A program made the position numbers and the translations under genes. A DNA stretch of 64,000 bases from Polaromonas sp. (GTDB taxonomy: Bacteria > Pseudomonadota > Gammaproteobacteria > Burkholderiales > Burkholderiaceae_C): the NCBI RefSeq assembly GCF_013817205.1, contig NZ_JACDDD010000007.1, positions 18,739-82,738 of the forward strand. The letters are read 5' to 3'. Under the pieces are notes generated by a model. It was not told the DNA's origin. It was given only the letters and a program-made list of their open reading frames with translations, and searched no databases. This document shows, piece by piece, positions 10,860-19,164 of this stretch; within the stretch, counting starts at the first letter, position 1, and each line of letters starts with the position of its first letter.

Positions 10860-10967
10860 CTTGGCTGGTTGCGGCGCCTTCTTGGGCTGCGGTGGCGTGG
10901 ACAACATGCGACGAAGCACGTCATCAAAGCCCGGTGCAGGCTGTTCAGGGCTTGGTGTTTTCGACAT
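10842..10967 (-). CDS. 41-aa Pro/Lys-rich small protein in the transposon operon
   Basis: The frame reads MSKTPSPEQPAPGFDDVL at its start and ends in a Pro/Lys/Ala tail (PKKAPQPAKKKASN). It begins 23 bases inside the end of the PIN-domain gene in another frame, so it may be translated by coupling; no good ribosome site of its own is seen. The stop codon lies within the loop of the terminator. Its composition suggests an acidic-hydrophobic N-terminal helix and a basic disordered tail. I do not recognise a family. It could be an antitoxin-like partner of the PIN protein, but the order (toxin first) is unusual and this is speculation. Confidence 0.45.
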   Translation of the reverse strand: MSKTPSPEQPAPGFDDVLRRMLSTPPQPKKAPQPAKKKASN

Positions 10968-11505
10968 CATCAATATTGATTTGCTGATTTTTGACGGGCG
11001 GCCTGCAAATTATCAGTGGGTACTTATTGGCGATATTGCCGGACAAATTGGTGAGGGCCAGATCATTGCCCTTCGCTTTATTTTCTGAATCGAATGTAAT
11101 TAAGCTTATAGGGGTCTTGAGCTGCTTTTGGGCTGTGATGGCGGAAGCAACGTGAATAGCATCAGGAGCCGAAGGATAAAGCCCAACCCCGTTCACGTTT
11201 ACTTTGTTGATCTTGTAATAACTTCTTATCTCGCTTGCCAAATGACATATCGGTGTACTGGCATCAACAAAATGAAAGTTGGTCCGCGAATACATGTCAC
11301 GGAAAAAATCAACTTGGTCATTGTTCAATCTAGCCTCGAAAACCTCTGTTAAGGCTATCGATGAAGTTGTGATTCCGACAAGGCCCATCCCGAATTTGCG
11401 AACTTGATCATTGACGTATTGCACTTCGCCAGGACGGTGCGTTTCTTTTTGCAAGAAAGCAAGGAATATGCAGCTATCCCAGTATTCGAATTCAATGCCA
11501 TCCAT
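10945..11505 (-). CDS. PIN-domain protein (putative ribonuclease) carried on the transposon
   Basis: The 186-aa product fits a PIN-like fold: an early YWDSCIFLAFLQKE with the first acidic residue, TSSIALTEVFEAR with the second, SAPDAIHVASA with the third, and a final LITFDSENK aspartate. PIN domains are usually Mg-dependent RNases, often toxins such as VapC, but this one is longer than a typical 130-140 aa VapC. Its start overlaps the end of the upstream 271-aa gene by 14 bases, so the two are translationally linked. Function as a toxin or as a defence nuclease is inferred only from family and mobile context. Confidence 0.7.
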   Translation of the reverse strand: MDGIEFEYWDSCIFLAFLQKETHRPGEVQYVNDQVRKFGMGLVGITTSSIALTEVFEARLNNDQVDFFRDMYSRTNFHFVDASTPICHLASEIRSYYKINKVNVNGVGLYPSAPDAIHVASAITAQKQLKTPISLITFDSENKAKGNDLALTNLSGNIANKYPLIICRPPVKNQQINIDDVENTKP

Positions 11506-12307
11506 TGCGCAAATTCTTTATAAATTCGACCGAACTTTTCCCATCCGTGGCATCTTCAGAGCTTTGGAAGCTCGAAAGGTCGCCCAAGGGTTTATTTGGG
11601 GGTAGTACTTCAATCGAATCTACAAATACTTCATAAGGAGAGAAGTCTCCTTCTTGGTATTTCAGAATCCCGTGAACGATGACGTTCTGCTCCACTGCCC
11701 CCGACGCTTTTTCTAAGAGCGAGTCTTCAAAAATACATTTCACACGCGCGCCAATGGCTGGATAAATGTGAAAAGACTTTTGTTCAGACTGCCCGTTATA
11801 TTTTTTTATCGCGCCCTTTATAGAGCCTATCGACGTATAGTTTTTTGCAAGCAACTTTTCTAGATTTACTACGGTCTCAGAAGTCACATTGGCAACTACT
11901 TCGCCTCGAAAACTGAGCCACATATTGGAATAGTTTTTCCCCATGCCGCCAATTAATTCTTTCAGGCATTCGAGCAAGTAATGATTTGCTGTAGCTCGAT
12001 AAACGCCTTGAGTGATCGATGCGACCACTTGGGAAAAGTGCAGAAAAATTTCTTGCTGATGCTCTTCGAAATTCTTTATGGGTTGCGTTCTTAACGATAT
12101 GGCCGTGGGGCTGCTATGCGTCAAGTTCGAGACCAAAAAATCAACGGTATTCTTGTCCAGCCCGTACAAATATTTATCAGTCGCTTGGAGCGATCTGCGC
12201 AAAGAATCCATCTTGTCCGACAAAACGCCCAAGCGCACGTCTCCAGCATCGGATGGAAGTCCATCCATATGCAGGGTTAGCGTTTCTTGAGTCTGCTTTT
12301 CGTCCAT
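11492..12307 (-). CDS. Hypothetical passenger protein, 271 aa, in the transposon
   Basis: I do not recognise this protein. It begins MDEKQTQETLTLHMDGLP and has no signal peptide or transmembrane segment. The middle part is alpha-helical (HQQEIFLHFSQVVASITQGV), followed by a beta-rich half with KSFHIYPAIGARVKCIFED and VIVHGILKYQEGDFSPYEVFVDSIEVLP, which resembles a small beta-barrel. It starts one base after the transposase stop codon and overlaps the PIN gene downstream, so all four genes form one operon. Lower G+C than the chromosome around it supports arrival with the element. It may be the partner or target-recognition subunit of the PIN protein; that is a guess. Confidence 0.65.
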   Translation of the reverse strand: MDEKQTQETLTLHMDGLPSDAGDVRLGVLSDKMDSLRRSLQATDKYLYGLDKNTVDFLVSNLTHSSPTAISLRTQPIKNFEEHQQEIFLHFSQVVASITQGVYRATANHYLLECLKELIGGMGKNYSNMWLSFRGEVVANVTSETVVNLEKLLAKNYTSIGSIKGAIKKYNGQSEQKSFHIYPAIGARVKCIFEDSLLEKASGAVEQNVIVHGILKYQEGDFSPYEVFVDSIEVLPPNKPLGDLSSFQSSEDATDGKSSVEFIKNLRNGWH

Positions 12308-12308
12308 T

Positions 12309-13253
12309 TCAGTTTTGCATTAGGGTCCGTGGTGAATCCCGGTATGTCAGGCGCTTACCGCCAATACCCTTAAGCGCCAGCATCGCACGCTCAGTATCGT
12401 TGAATCCTAGAGATTGACGGGTGTTGTACCTAAAGTCAAATTCATTAACGTAGCGCTGCAAATGTTGTGCGCCGACATGGTGAAACGTACCAATCAAACC
12501 ACGTTTCAGGATAGAGAAGTAACCCTCAACCGTATTGGTAGTTACGTGACCACGGGCATACTCCTGACGGCTGTGATTCACCGTCTCATGCGTTGCATAT
12601 TCTTTGCCGGGCTTCTTGTAAATCACCGATTGGTCGGTCATCAGGTTGGCATCTTTGGATATGTTTTTGTCCATAACGGACTTGAGCGATTTAGAGGTCA
12701 CTTCGGTCACATGGAAAGAGCGAACACCGCCGCCACGCTGGACCAAAGAAACGATTTTCTCTTTATGGGAACCGCCACGGATACCCGCATAAGCTTTGCC
12801 CACTTTGCTTTGATGGCTGTTACCCCAATAGGTTTCATCCACTTCGACAGTGCCACCGCCAGAACCCATCAAGCCGCCTTGATTGTTGGTCATTGCCTCA
12901 CGAATGCGGTGAGACATAAACCATGCGGTTTTGTAGGTAACACCAAGCATGCGTTCCAACTGTTTCGAGGAAATGCCCTTCTTGCTTGCGCAAATGAGAT
13001 GCACCGCTTGCAACCAAATGTGAAGCTTGATCTTGCTGCGCTCAAAGACCGTACCCACAGTCACCGTGAACTGATCACGGCAGCTAGAGCATTTGTACAG
13101 ACCGGGGCGGTGCGATTTTCCCTCAAGGGCGTAGTGGTTGCCAATGGTGCCGCAGTGTGGGCAGATCACCCCGTTAGCCCAGCGAACGGACTCAAGGTAT
13201 TCACGCGCCTTGTCAGCGTCTTGGAATTGGGGGAGATTTAGTACGGCGGCCAT
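12309..13253 (-). CDS. IS1595-family (ISXO2-like) DDE transposase
   Basis: The 314-aa protein has an N-terminal zinc-ribbon (CPHCGTIGNHY and, about 25 residues on, CSSCRDQF), a helix-turn-helix region (SSKQLERMLGVTYKTAW), and an ISXO2-like catalytic core with VEVDETYWG, LMTDQS and TTNTVEGYFSILKRG holding the acidic/Asn catalytic residues. It catalyses cut-and-paste or replicative movement of the surrounding element. GAAAG lies seven bases before the ATG at 13,253; an in-frame TTG at 13,277 is a weaker alternative. Length and motif order are normal, so the enzyme appears intact. The stop is one base from the next gene, so it drives or shares an operon with the passengers. Confidence 0.93.
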   Translation of the reverse strand: MAAVLNLPQFQDADKAREYLESVRWANGVICPHCGTIGNHYALEGKSHRPGLYKCSSCRDQFTVTVGTVFERSKIKLHIWLQAVHLICASKKGISSKQLERMLGVTYKTAWFMSHRIREAMTNNQGGLMGSGGGTVEVDETYWGNSHQSKVGKAYAGIRGGSHKEKIVSLVQRGGGVRSFHVTEVTSKSLKSVMDKNISKDANLMTDQSVIYKKPGKEYATHETVNHSRQEYARGHVTTNTVEGYFSILKRGLIGTFHHVGAQHLQRYVNEFDFRYNTRQSLGFNDTERAMLALKGIGGKRLTYRDSPRTLMQN

Positions 13254-13356
13254 TTGATTTCTTTCGGTGTGGCTCAATTATGCGTACTTTAGTCGGGTGT
13301 GTCAAGTATATATTTCCCAAAAACTGCCTCAAGCCCCCGTCGGACGGGCGGAACCA

Positions 13357-13373
13357 GCTATCTATTTGATAGC
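13357..13373. repeat. Family A repeat stem overlapping the nicB stop codon
   Basis: Only the inverted pair GCTATCTATTTGATAGC is present, without the GGGCTGGAGGCC tail. The nicB stop codon and its last codons (Ala-Ile-Lys) lie inside it. Confidence 0.5.
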
Positions 13374-16300
13374 ATTCGAACGTGCTCGGGCCACCGTGGC
13401 TGGCAGATCTTCCCACGCACCCCGCCCCGGCGCGTAACGGACGCGCATGTAGGCCGCAAGTTCCGCAATCTGCGCATCACTGAGGCTGTGGCGGAAGGCC
13501 GGCATGAAGCCGACCTGGGCCGACACCGGCTCACGGATGCCGTCCAGGATCACCCGCACCAGGTTGTCAGGCCGCGCGCTGTGCATCTTGCTGTTCAGCG
13601 CCAGCGGCACATTGGCGCCCAGCAGGGTCGGGCCGTCACCGTCGTGGTGGCAGGATGCACAGGCGCCGTTGAACAGGCGCTGGCCGGGGCCAGGCAGCGT
13701 CAAGCTTGTTTGCTGCGCGGCCAGCACCGCCTGGCTGGCGCGTGCGGCGCTCTCTGCCTCTGGCAGCGGCTGGTTGTACGAAGCGAGGTGCACAGCCATG
13801 GCGCGGACGTCTGCGTCCGGCAGCGCGGCCAGCTCTTTGACCACCGGCGCCATCGGCCCGGCGGCGGTACCGTGTTGCGGTGAATGCCCGGTACGCAAAT
13901 AGTTGTAGAGCTGCTCACTTGTCCACGGCACCGGCGCGCGGGACAACGCGGTCAGCGCGGGCGCTTCCCAGCCCTCTACCATGGCGCCGCTCAGGAAGGC
14001 CTTGCCGCCGCGCTCGGCGCCCAAGGCATTGCGCGGCGTGTGGCAGGCGCCGCAGTGGCCGAGACCGTTGACCAGGTAGGCGCCGCGGTTCCACTCGACG
14101 CTTTGGGTGACGTCCGGCTGATAGGCCGCGGCTTCATGGAACAACGCATTCCATCCGGCCATCAGCGGGCGCACGCTGAAGGGGAATGCCAGCGTTGTTG
14201 CAGGCACTTCCGAGCGCACCGCCGGCTGCGCCATCAAATACGCATACAGCGCTGTCAGGTCCTCGTCGCTGGTTTTGGCGAATGCTGTGTAGGGAAACGC
14301 CGGGTAGAGATGGTGGCCGTCGCGCGAAATCCCCTCGCGCATGGCACGCTGGAAAGCACTGAAGGACCACAGGCCAATGCCGGTCTGGGCATCGGGTGTG
14401 ATGTTGGTGGTCACGACCTGGCCAAAAGGCGTGTCCATGGCTAGGCCCCCAGCATTGGGCGCGCCGCCGGGCGCCGTGTGGCAAACCACACAGTCACCCG
14501 CTGCAGCGAGCTGGCGGCCGCGTTCAATGGTGGCAGCGGTGTAAATGCCCGCGCTGCTGCTGGCCACGGGAGCAATCGCAGGTCGCCAGCCGAGCAAGGC
14601 CGCCGCGATGCCGAACACGCTGGCCAGGACGGCTCCGCCGCGCCCCCAGGCCTTGCGGTTTTTCGGCCAGCTTGCAGTTACGGGCAAAGGATCGCCGGCA
14701 GGTTCAGGAGTCGATGGCAGGCGTGCGGGTTCGCTGTCGGGCGCCGGGTTCAACGCTGTACGTATCACTTCGGGCGTGAACGGCGGCTGGCGAAAACGCA
14801 CACCGGTCGCATCAAAAATCGCATTGGCGATCGCCGCAGTGCCGGGCACCGATGCCGACTCGCCGGCGCCGAGCGGTGGCTCGCTTGGGCGCGCCATTGT
14901 CACCACCTCGATCATCGGCACATCGCGAAAACTCAGGATCGGATAGGCACCCCATTCGAGCGCGGCCACGGTGTTGTTGACGGGGTTCAAGGCCACCTGC
15001 TCGGTCAGGGCCCGGCTGGTGGTTTGCACCACATTGCCGTGGATCTGGTGCTGCACGCCGGCCGGGTTGATCAGCGTGCCGGCGTCATGGCCCACCACCA
15101 CGCGGCGCACATGAACCTCGCCGGTCTTGCGGTTGACCTCCACATCAGCCACCCACGCCGCCCAGGCCGCGCCAAAACCCGGCCACTTGCTGTGCACATA
15201 ACGCGCATAGGCCACGCCCTGGCCGTGCACAATGTCCTGCGCGCCGGCCTTGTCAGGTGCCTGCTGCTGCGGCTGCGTGTGCGGCTTCCAGCCCGCGCGC
15301 TCGGCGGTGGCGCGCACCAGTTCGGCGGCACGCGGCTCGCTCAGGTAACGCAAGCGGAACTCGACCGGATCCACACCGGCGGCAGTCGCCAGCTCGTCGA
15401 TGTAGGACTCGTGCGCAAAGGCGTTGGGCAGCGCCGAGACGCCGCGCAGCCAGGACGCACGCAACATGGGCGCCATGTCGTTGACGCTGATGCGCAGGTT
15501 GTCGTAGTCGTAAGGCGGGCGGGCGCTGCGGTCACCCATCTCGTAAGCCTGGGCCACTGGTTCGATGGTTCGCGTCAACAGCAGCGCCAGGGTCGGCGAG
15601 CCGTTCGAGGGGTAAGACGTCTGAAAATCGTAGGCTGCGACCGAGCCGTCGGTATTCAGCCCGCCGCGCACCTGCATCAGCTGTGCCGCGCCCTTGGGCT
15701 CCCAGGCATGCTCCTGTTCGCGCGTGAGCTGCACCCGCACCGGCGCACCGACGGCGCGGGAGAGCAGCGCTGCATCGGCCGCCACATCGTCGGCGCAGTT
15801 GCGGCCATAACAACCCGCCGCTTCCATGCGGACAACGTCGATGGCGACATCGGCCAGGCCCATGAGGCGCGACAGGTCGGCGCGCAGTACATGCGGGTTC
15901 TGCGTGCCGGCCCAGACCGTGAGGGACTCTCCAAGCCAATCGGCGACGGCGCAGGATGGTCCGATGGAGCCATGCATCTGGTAAGGCCAGACATAGTTGC
16001 GCGCCATGGCCTGCGCCGCACCGGCAATGGCTGCGTCTACATCACCTTCATCTACCAGCCTGCGCTGCGTTGAGGGGTTGTCGCGGATGGCCTGCTCCAG
16101 ATCGTCCAGCTTCTGCAGGCCCGGCCAGTCCTTCCACGTCACTTTGAGTTCGCGCAAGGCCTGCTCGGCGAACTCCTCACGCTCGGCGACGACGCCGACA
16201 AAATCGCGGATCACCACCACCGCGCGCAGGCCGGGGATGTGCGCAATGGAAGATTCGTCCACCGATTCCAGCGTGTTGCCGATGAAGTCGCCATGGTCCG

Positions 16301-17006
16301 CGCCGGCGTATGGCGGGCGCACGACGCGGCCATGCAACATGCCGGGCACCCGCATGTCATGCACAAAAGTCAACTCGCCGGTGACCTTGGCAGGGATATC
16401 CACGCGCGGCTGGGGGGTGCCGACGATGCGGTAGTCGACTGCGGGTTTCAGCGCTGTGTCGAGTGCCAGTGACAGTTCGACATGCTGGTTGCTAACCAAC
16501 GCGCCGTAACCCACTGAGCGGCTTGCATCGTCGCGCACGCTGGCCAGGCCATCGCGCATGTCCACGGCACCTGCCTCGACGCCCAGCCGGGCGGCAGCCT
16601 GTCCCAGCAGCCAGGCGCGCGCCTGGGCTGCCGCAGCACGCAGCGGCGCCGCATGGATCTGGATGGAGGCGCTGGCGATGGTCGCGCCCTGGTTGGGCGC
16701 GCAGGCGGTGTCGCCCAACACCATCTTGATGCTGCCCATGTCCAGTTCGAGCTCTTCCGCCACGATCTGGCTCAACGCCGTCCGGATGCCGGTGCCCAGG
16801 TCCACGTGGCCGTTCAACGCCGTCACACTGCCGTCGTCCCACACCGCCAGCAGGATTTCCACACCTTCCAGCGGGTTCGCCGTGACCAGCGCGGGCTGGC
16901 CCGGCGCGGGCGGCGGTGGTGGTGGCGGTTCGCGCGTGACCAGCAACACGCCGGTTGCCGCATGAAAGCCGGCGCGCGTCAGTGGCCTGTCGGCGCGCCG
17001 TGTCAT
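13362..17006 (-). CDS. nicB: Nicotinate dehydrogenase subunit B (molybdopterin domain plus three c-type haem domains)
   Basis: This 1214-aa protein joins an aldehyde/xanthine-oxidase type molybdenum-cofactor domain (roughly 1-770) to a membrane-anchor-like segment (GRGGAVLASVFGIAAALLGW, near 795-815) and three cytochrome c domains with CVVCH, CGACH and CASCH near residues 838, 985 and 1115. The domain order is that of NicB, which with NicA hydroxylates nicotinate to 6-hydroxynicotinate and passes electrons to the respiratory chain; isoquinoline oxidoreductase is the near alternative. The N-terminus carries a Pro run before the Mo domain. It overlaps nicA by four bases (ATGA), which fixes the start at 17,006. 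The linked 6-hydroxynicotinate reductase supports nicotinate as substrate. Confidence 0.88.
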   Translation of the reverse strand: MTRRADRPLTRAGFHAATGVLLVTREPPPPPPPAPGQPALVTANPLEGVEILLAVWDDGSVTALNGHVDLGTGIRTALSQIVAEELELDMGSIKMVLGDTACAPNQGATIASASIQIHAAPLRAAAAQARAWLLGQAAARLGVEAGAVDMRDGLASVRDDASRSVGYGALVSNQHVELSLALDTALKPAVDYRIVGTPQPRVDIPAKVTGELTFVHDMRVPGMLHGRVVRPPYAGADHGDFIGNTLESVDESSIAHIPGLRAVVVIRDFVGVVAEREEFAEQALRELKVTWKDWPGLQKLDDLEQAIRDNPSTQRRLVDEGDVDAAIAGAAQAMARNYVWPYQMHGSIGPSCAVADWLGESLTVWAGTQNPHVLRADLSRLMGLADVAIDVVRMEAAGCYGRNCADDVAADAALLSRAVGAPVRVQLTREQEHAWEPKGAAQLMQVRGGLNTDGSVAAYDFQTSYPSNGSPTLALLLTRTIEPVAQAYEMGDRSARPPYDYDNLRISVNDMAPMLRASWLRGVSALPNAFAHESYIDELATAAGVDPVEFRLRYLSEPRAAELVRATAERAGWKPHTQPQQQAPDKAGAQDIVHGQGVAYARYVHSKWPGFGAAWAAWVADVEVNRKTGEVHVRRVVVGHDAGTLINPAGVQHQIHGNVVQTTSRALTEQVALNPVNNTVAALEWGAYPILSFRDVPMIEVVTMARPSEPPLGAGESASVPGTAAIANAIFDATGVRFRQPPFTPEVIRTALNPAPDSEPARLPSTPEPAGDPLPVTASWPKNRKAWGRGGAVLASVFGIAAALLGWRPAIAPVASSSAGIYTAATIERGRQLAAAGDCVVCHTAPGGAPNAGGLAMDTPFGQVVTTNITPDAQTGIGLWSFSAFQRAMREGISRDGHHLYPAFPYTAFAKTSDEDLTALYAYLMAQPAVRSEVPATTLAFPFSVRPLMAGWNALFHEAAAYQPDVTQSVEWNRGAYLVNGLGHCGACHTPRNALGAERGGKAFLSGAMVEGWEAPALTALSRAPVPWTSEQLYNYLRTGHSPQHGTAAGPMAPVVKELAALPDADVRAMAVHLASYNQPLPEAESAARASQAVLAAQQTSLTLPGPGQRLFNGACASCHHDGDGPTLLGANVPLALNSKMHSARPDNLVRVILDGIREPVSAQVGFMPAFRHSLSDAQIAELAAYMRVRYAPGRGAWEDLPATVARARSNAIK

Positions 17007-17494
17007 GAGCACGCCTCGCCCGCGTTCCGCATCAATTCGGCGGCACGCCGCACCGCCTTGAGGATTTCCAGGTGGGTGCCGCAGCGGCACAGATTGCCGG
17101 ACAGCTCGCGGCGTATCTCTTCATCGGTCGGGTCGGGCTTGCGGGCCAGCAACGCAGCGGTCATCATGATCATGCCGCTCAGGCAGTAGCCACACTGGGC
17201 CGCCTGCTCGTCAATAAAACCCTGCTGCACCGGATGCAGTGTGCCCGGCGAACCCAGGCCTTCGAGGGTGGTGATGGCCCGGCCGCCCGCGTGCACGGCC
17301 GGAATCACGCAGGCCCTCGCTGCCACACCATCAACCAGCACCGTGCAGGCGCCGCATTCACCGAGGCCGCAGCCGTACTTGGGGCTGTTCAGGCACAGGT
17401 CGTTGCGCAGCACGGTGAGCAGGCTGGCCTGCGCTGATACGGGCACGGCCCGCTGCGCCCCGTTGATGCTGAAGCTGACCACCTGCAAGCTCAT
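17003..17494 (-). CDS. nicA: Nicotinate dehydrogenase subunit A, [2Fe-2S] protein
   Basis: At 163 aa this is a typical small subunit of molybdenum hydroxylases with two [2Fe-2S] clusters. The plant-ferredoxin-type cluster is bound by the Cys in YGCGLGECGACTVLVDG, and the second by QCGYCLSGM and NLCRCGTH. It carries electrons from the molybdopterin site of NicB to the haem domains. The ATG is followed directly by nicB with a four-base overlap. A 150-bp gap with no clear promoter separates it from the transporter genes upstream, so it may be part of the same long transcript or have its own start. IorA-like function is the alternative. Confidence 0.88.
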   Translation of the reverse strand: MSLQVVSFSINGAQRAVPVSAQASLLTVLRNDLCLNSPKYGCGLGECGACTVLVDGVAARACVIPAVHAGGRAITTLEGLGSPGTLHPVQQGFIDEQAAQCGYCLSGMIMMTAALLARKPDPTDEEIRRELSGNLCRCGTHLEILKAVRRAAELMRNAGEACS

Positions 17495-17644
17495 GATTAC
17501 GCGCGCCTGTCGCCGGGATTCAAGCCAAAGTCAAGGCTGCGGCGAAGCCGGGAGTCTGTGAGCAAGACTTCCGGCAGGATTCTTCGCAGGGCGGTGGCGC
17601 ATGAGGCTATCTCCTGAAAGGATGGGACGCCGGAACCCAGCGCG

Positions 17645-18385
17645 CTACACACTGAGGTAGGCCCGTCTGACTTCTTCATTGGCCGCCAGTTCGGCCATGG
17701 CTCCCTCATAGCGGATCTGGCCCTTTTCCAGCACATAAGCCCGGTCCGACACCAGCTCCGCAAAATGCATGTTCTGCTCGGACAGCAGAATGCTGACGCC
17801 CTGCGACTTGAGCTCGACGATCATCTGCGCCATCTGCTCGACGATCACCGGTGCCACACCTTCAGACGGCTCATCCAGCAGCACGAGATAGGGGTTGCCC
17901 ATCAGCGAGCGCGCTACCGTCAGCATCTGCTGCTCGCCGCCACTCATGCGGCCACCCTGGCGGTCGGGCATCTCGCCGAGGTTGGGGAAAAGCTTGAACA
18001 GGCGCTCGGGCGTCCAGAACGGAGCCTGGCTGCCATCCGGCCAGCGGCGCGGCGGCTGTCGCCCCACTTCCAGGTTCTCCATCACCGTCAGGTCGGTGAA
18101 TATGCGCCTGTCTTCCGGCACAAACCCAAGCCCCATGCGCGCCGCATGGTGCGGTTCGCTTTTTGAAATATCGGTACCAAGAAACGAAACACTGCCGCGC
18201 CGCTTGTCCAGCATGCCGATCAGCGTTTTGAGCGTTGTGGACTTTCCGGCGCCATTGCGGCCCATCAGCGCCACCACCTCGCCGCGCCGCACTTCAATGC
18301 CCACGTCGTAGAGAATCTGTGCCGCCCCGTACCAGGCACACAAGCCTTTGGCCTCCAGCAAAATTCCTTCTTTGGCAGTGCTCAT
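17645..18385 (-). CDS. ABC transporter ATP-binding protein, LivF type
   Basis: This 246-aa ATPase of the branched-chain amino acid (HAAT) importer family has Walker A GRNGAGKST, signature MSGGEQQM and Walker B YLVLLDEPSEG, followed by the LivF-type switch SEQNMHFA. It hydrolyses ATP to power uptake through the fused permease. Its ATG overlaps the stop of the LivG-type gene (ATGA at 18,382-18,385). Placed between the periplasmic binding protein genes and nicAB in one directional run, it most likely serves import of the pathway's aromatic acid rather than leucine. The intact Walker A contrasts with the LivF of the second transporter at 34,523. Confidence 0.9.
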   Translation of the reverse strand: MSTAKEGILLEAKGLCAWYGAAQILYDVGIEVRRGEVVALMGRNGAGKSTTLKTLIGMLDKRRGSVSFLGTDISKSEPHHAARMGLGFVPEDRRIFTDLTVMENLEVGRQPPRRWPDGSQAPFWTPERLFKLFPNLGEMPDRQGGRMSGGEQQMLTVARSLMGNPYLVLLDEPSEGVAPVIVEQMAQMIVELKSQGVSILLSEQNMHFAELVSDRAYVLEKGQIRYEGAMAELAANEEVRRAYLSV

Positions 18386-19164
18386 GATGCGGCGTCCTTT
18401 TCCAGCGTCTTTTTCTCGAAAGTCTTGCCGCTGCCGAAATAAACTTCCTGCACCTTGGGATGATCGCGGATCTCCATCGGTTTTCCTTCTGCAATCAACC
18501 GGCCCCGCGCCAGCACGATCATGCGGTCGGCGTAGGCAAACACCACATCCATGCTGTGCTCCGTGAACAGCACGGCCATGCCACGGTTTATGACCAGCTG
18601 TTTGGTCAAGGCCATCAGGTCATTGCGCTCCCTGGGCGCCATGCCCGCAGTGGGCTCGTCCATCAGCAGCAACTTGGGGTTGTTGGCCATGGCCATGGCG
18701 AGTTCCACCCGCTTGATGTCGCCGTAGGCCAGCACGCTGCAGGGCCGGTCCGCCTGGCCCTTCATGTGGACTTGGTCGAGCAGCACCAGCGCTTCTTCGC
18801 GCTTGTGATCGGCCGCCCGGCGCCACATGGAGAACAGTTTGCGGTCCGACGACAGCAGGGCCATCTGGACATTTTCCACGACCGTCAGCGACGAAAACGT
18901 CTCTGCGATCTGGAAGGTGCGGCTGACACCCAGCCGCCAGATGTCCCGCGGAGCCAGTCCCGTCAATTCCTGGCCGTCCAGTTCGATGGAGCCGGCATCG
19001 GCCCGCAGTTGGCCATTGACCATGTTGAAGGTGGTTGACTTGCCCGCACCGTTGGGACCAATCAGCGCCAGCAGCTCGCCGGCGGCCAGCTCGAAGCTGA
19101 TGCCGTCGACGGCCCTGACGCCGCCAAATGATTTGCCGAGACCGGCTACCTTGAGCAAACTCAT
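18382..19164 (-). CDS. ABC transporter ATP-binding protein, LivG type
   Basis: The 260-aa protein has Walker A GPNGAGKST near residue 37, a conserved LTGLAPRDIWRLGVSRTFQIAETF stretch typical of LivG (R-x-FQ), Walker B LLLMDEPTAGMAP, and the switch region FTEHSMDVVF. The signature motif is weaker than usual (LAYGDIKRVELA in place of LSGGQ), as is common in LivG. The start at 19,164 overlaps the permease stop by four bases and an upstream in-frame Met would extend into the permease gene, so it is rejected. It pairs with the LivF-type ATPase to energise the fused permease. Confidence 0.9.
   Translation of the reverse strand: MSLLKVAGLGKSFGGVRAVDGISFELAAGELLALIGPNGAGKSTTFNMVNGQLRADAGSIELDGQELTGLAPRDIWRLGVSRTFQIAETFSSLTVVENVQMALLSSDRKLFSMWRRAADHKREEALVLLDQVHMKGQADRPCSVLAYGDIKRVELAMAMANNPKLLLMDEPTAGMAPRERNDLMALTKQLVINRGMAVLFTEHSMDVVFAYADRMIVLARGRLIAEGKPMEIRDHPKVQEVYFGSGKTFEKKTLEKDAAS

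Larger units (their letters stand above)
10773..13326. mobile_element. Complete IS1595-family transposon with passenger genes and 8-bp target duplication
   Basis: The element proper runs 10,781-13,318 (2538 bp). Its ends are 24-bp inverted repeats, left 10,781-10,804 and right 13,295-13,318, matching at 21 of 24 positions and beginning GGGAAATAT. Immediately outside both ends is AAAAACTG (10,773-10,780 and 13,319-13,326), an 8-bp direct repeat, the size expected for IS1595 elements. Inside are four minus-strand genes: transposase, a 271-aa unknown, a PIN-domain protein and a 41-aa protein, then a terminator. The interior is visibly richer in A+T than flanking DNA. It inserted 35 bp after the gcdG stop, in the spacer before the convergent nicB 3' end, so no gene is broken. 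Confidence 0.9.

Noticed and set aside
13254..13277. TTG start for the IS1595 transposase
   Set aside because: The ATG at 13,253 has a proper ribosome site and yields the normal family length.
14478..16073. A 531-codon plus-strand frame inside nicB
   Set aside because: Antisense to the NicB molybdopterin domain; no start context or motif.
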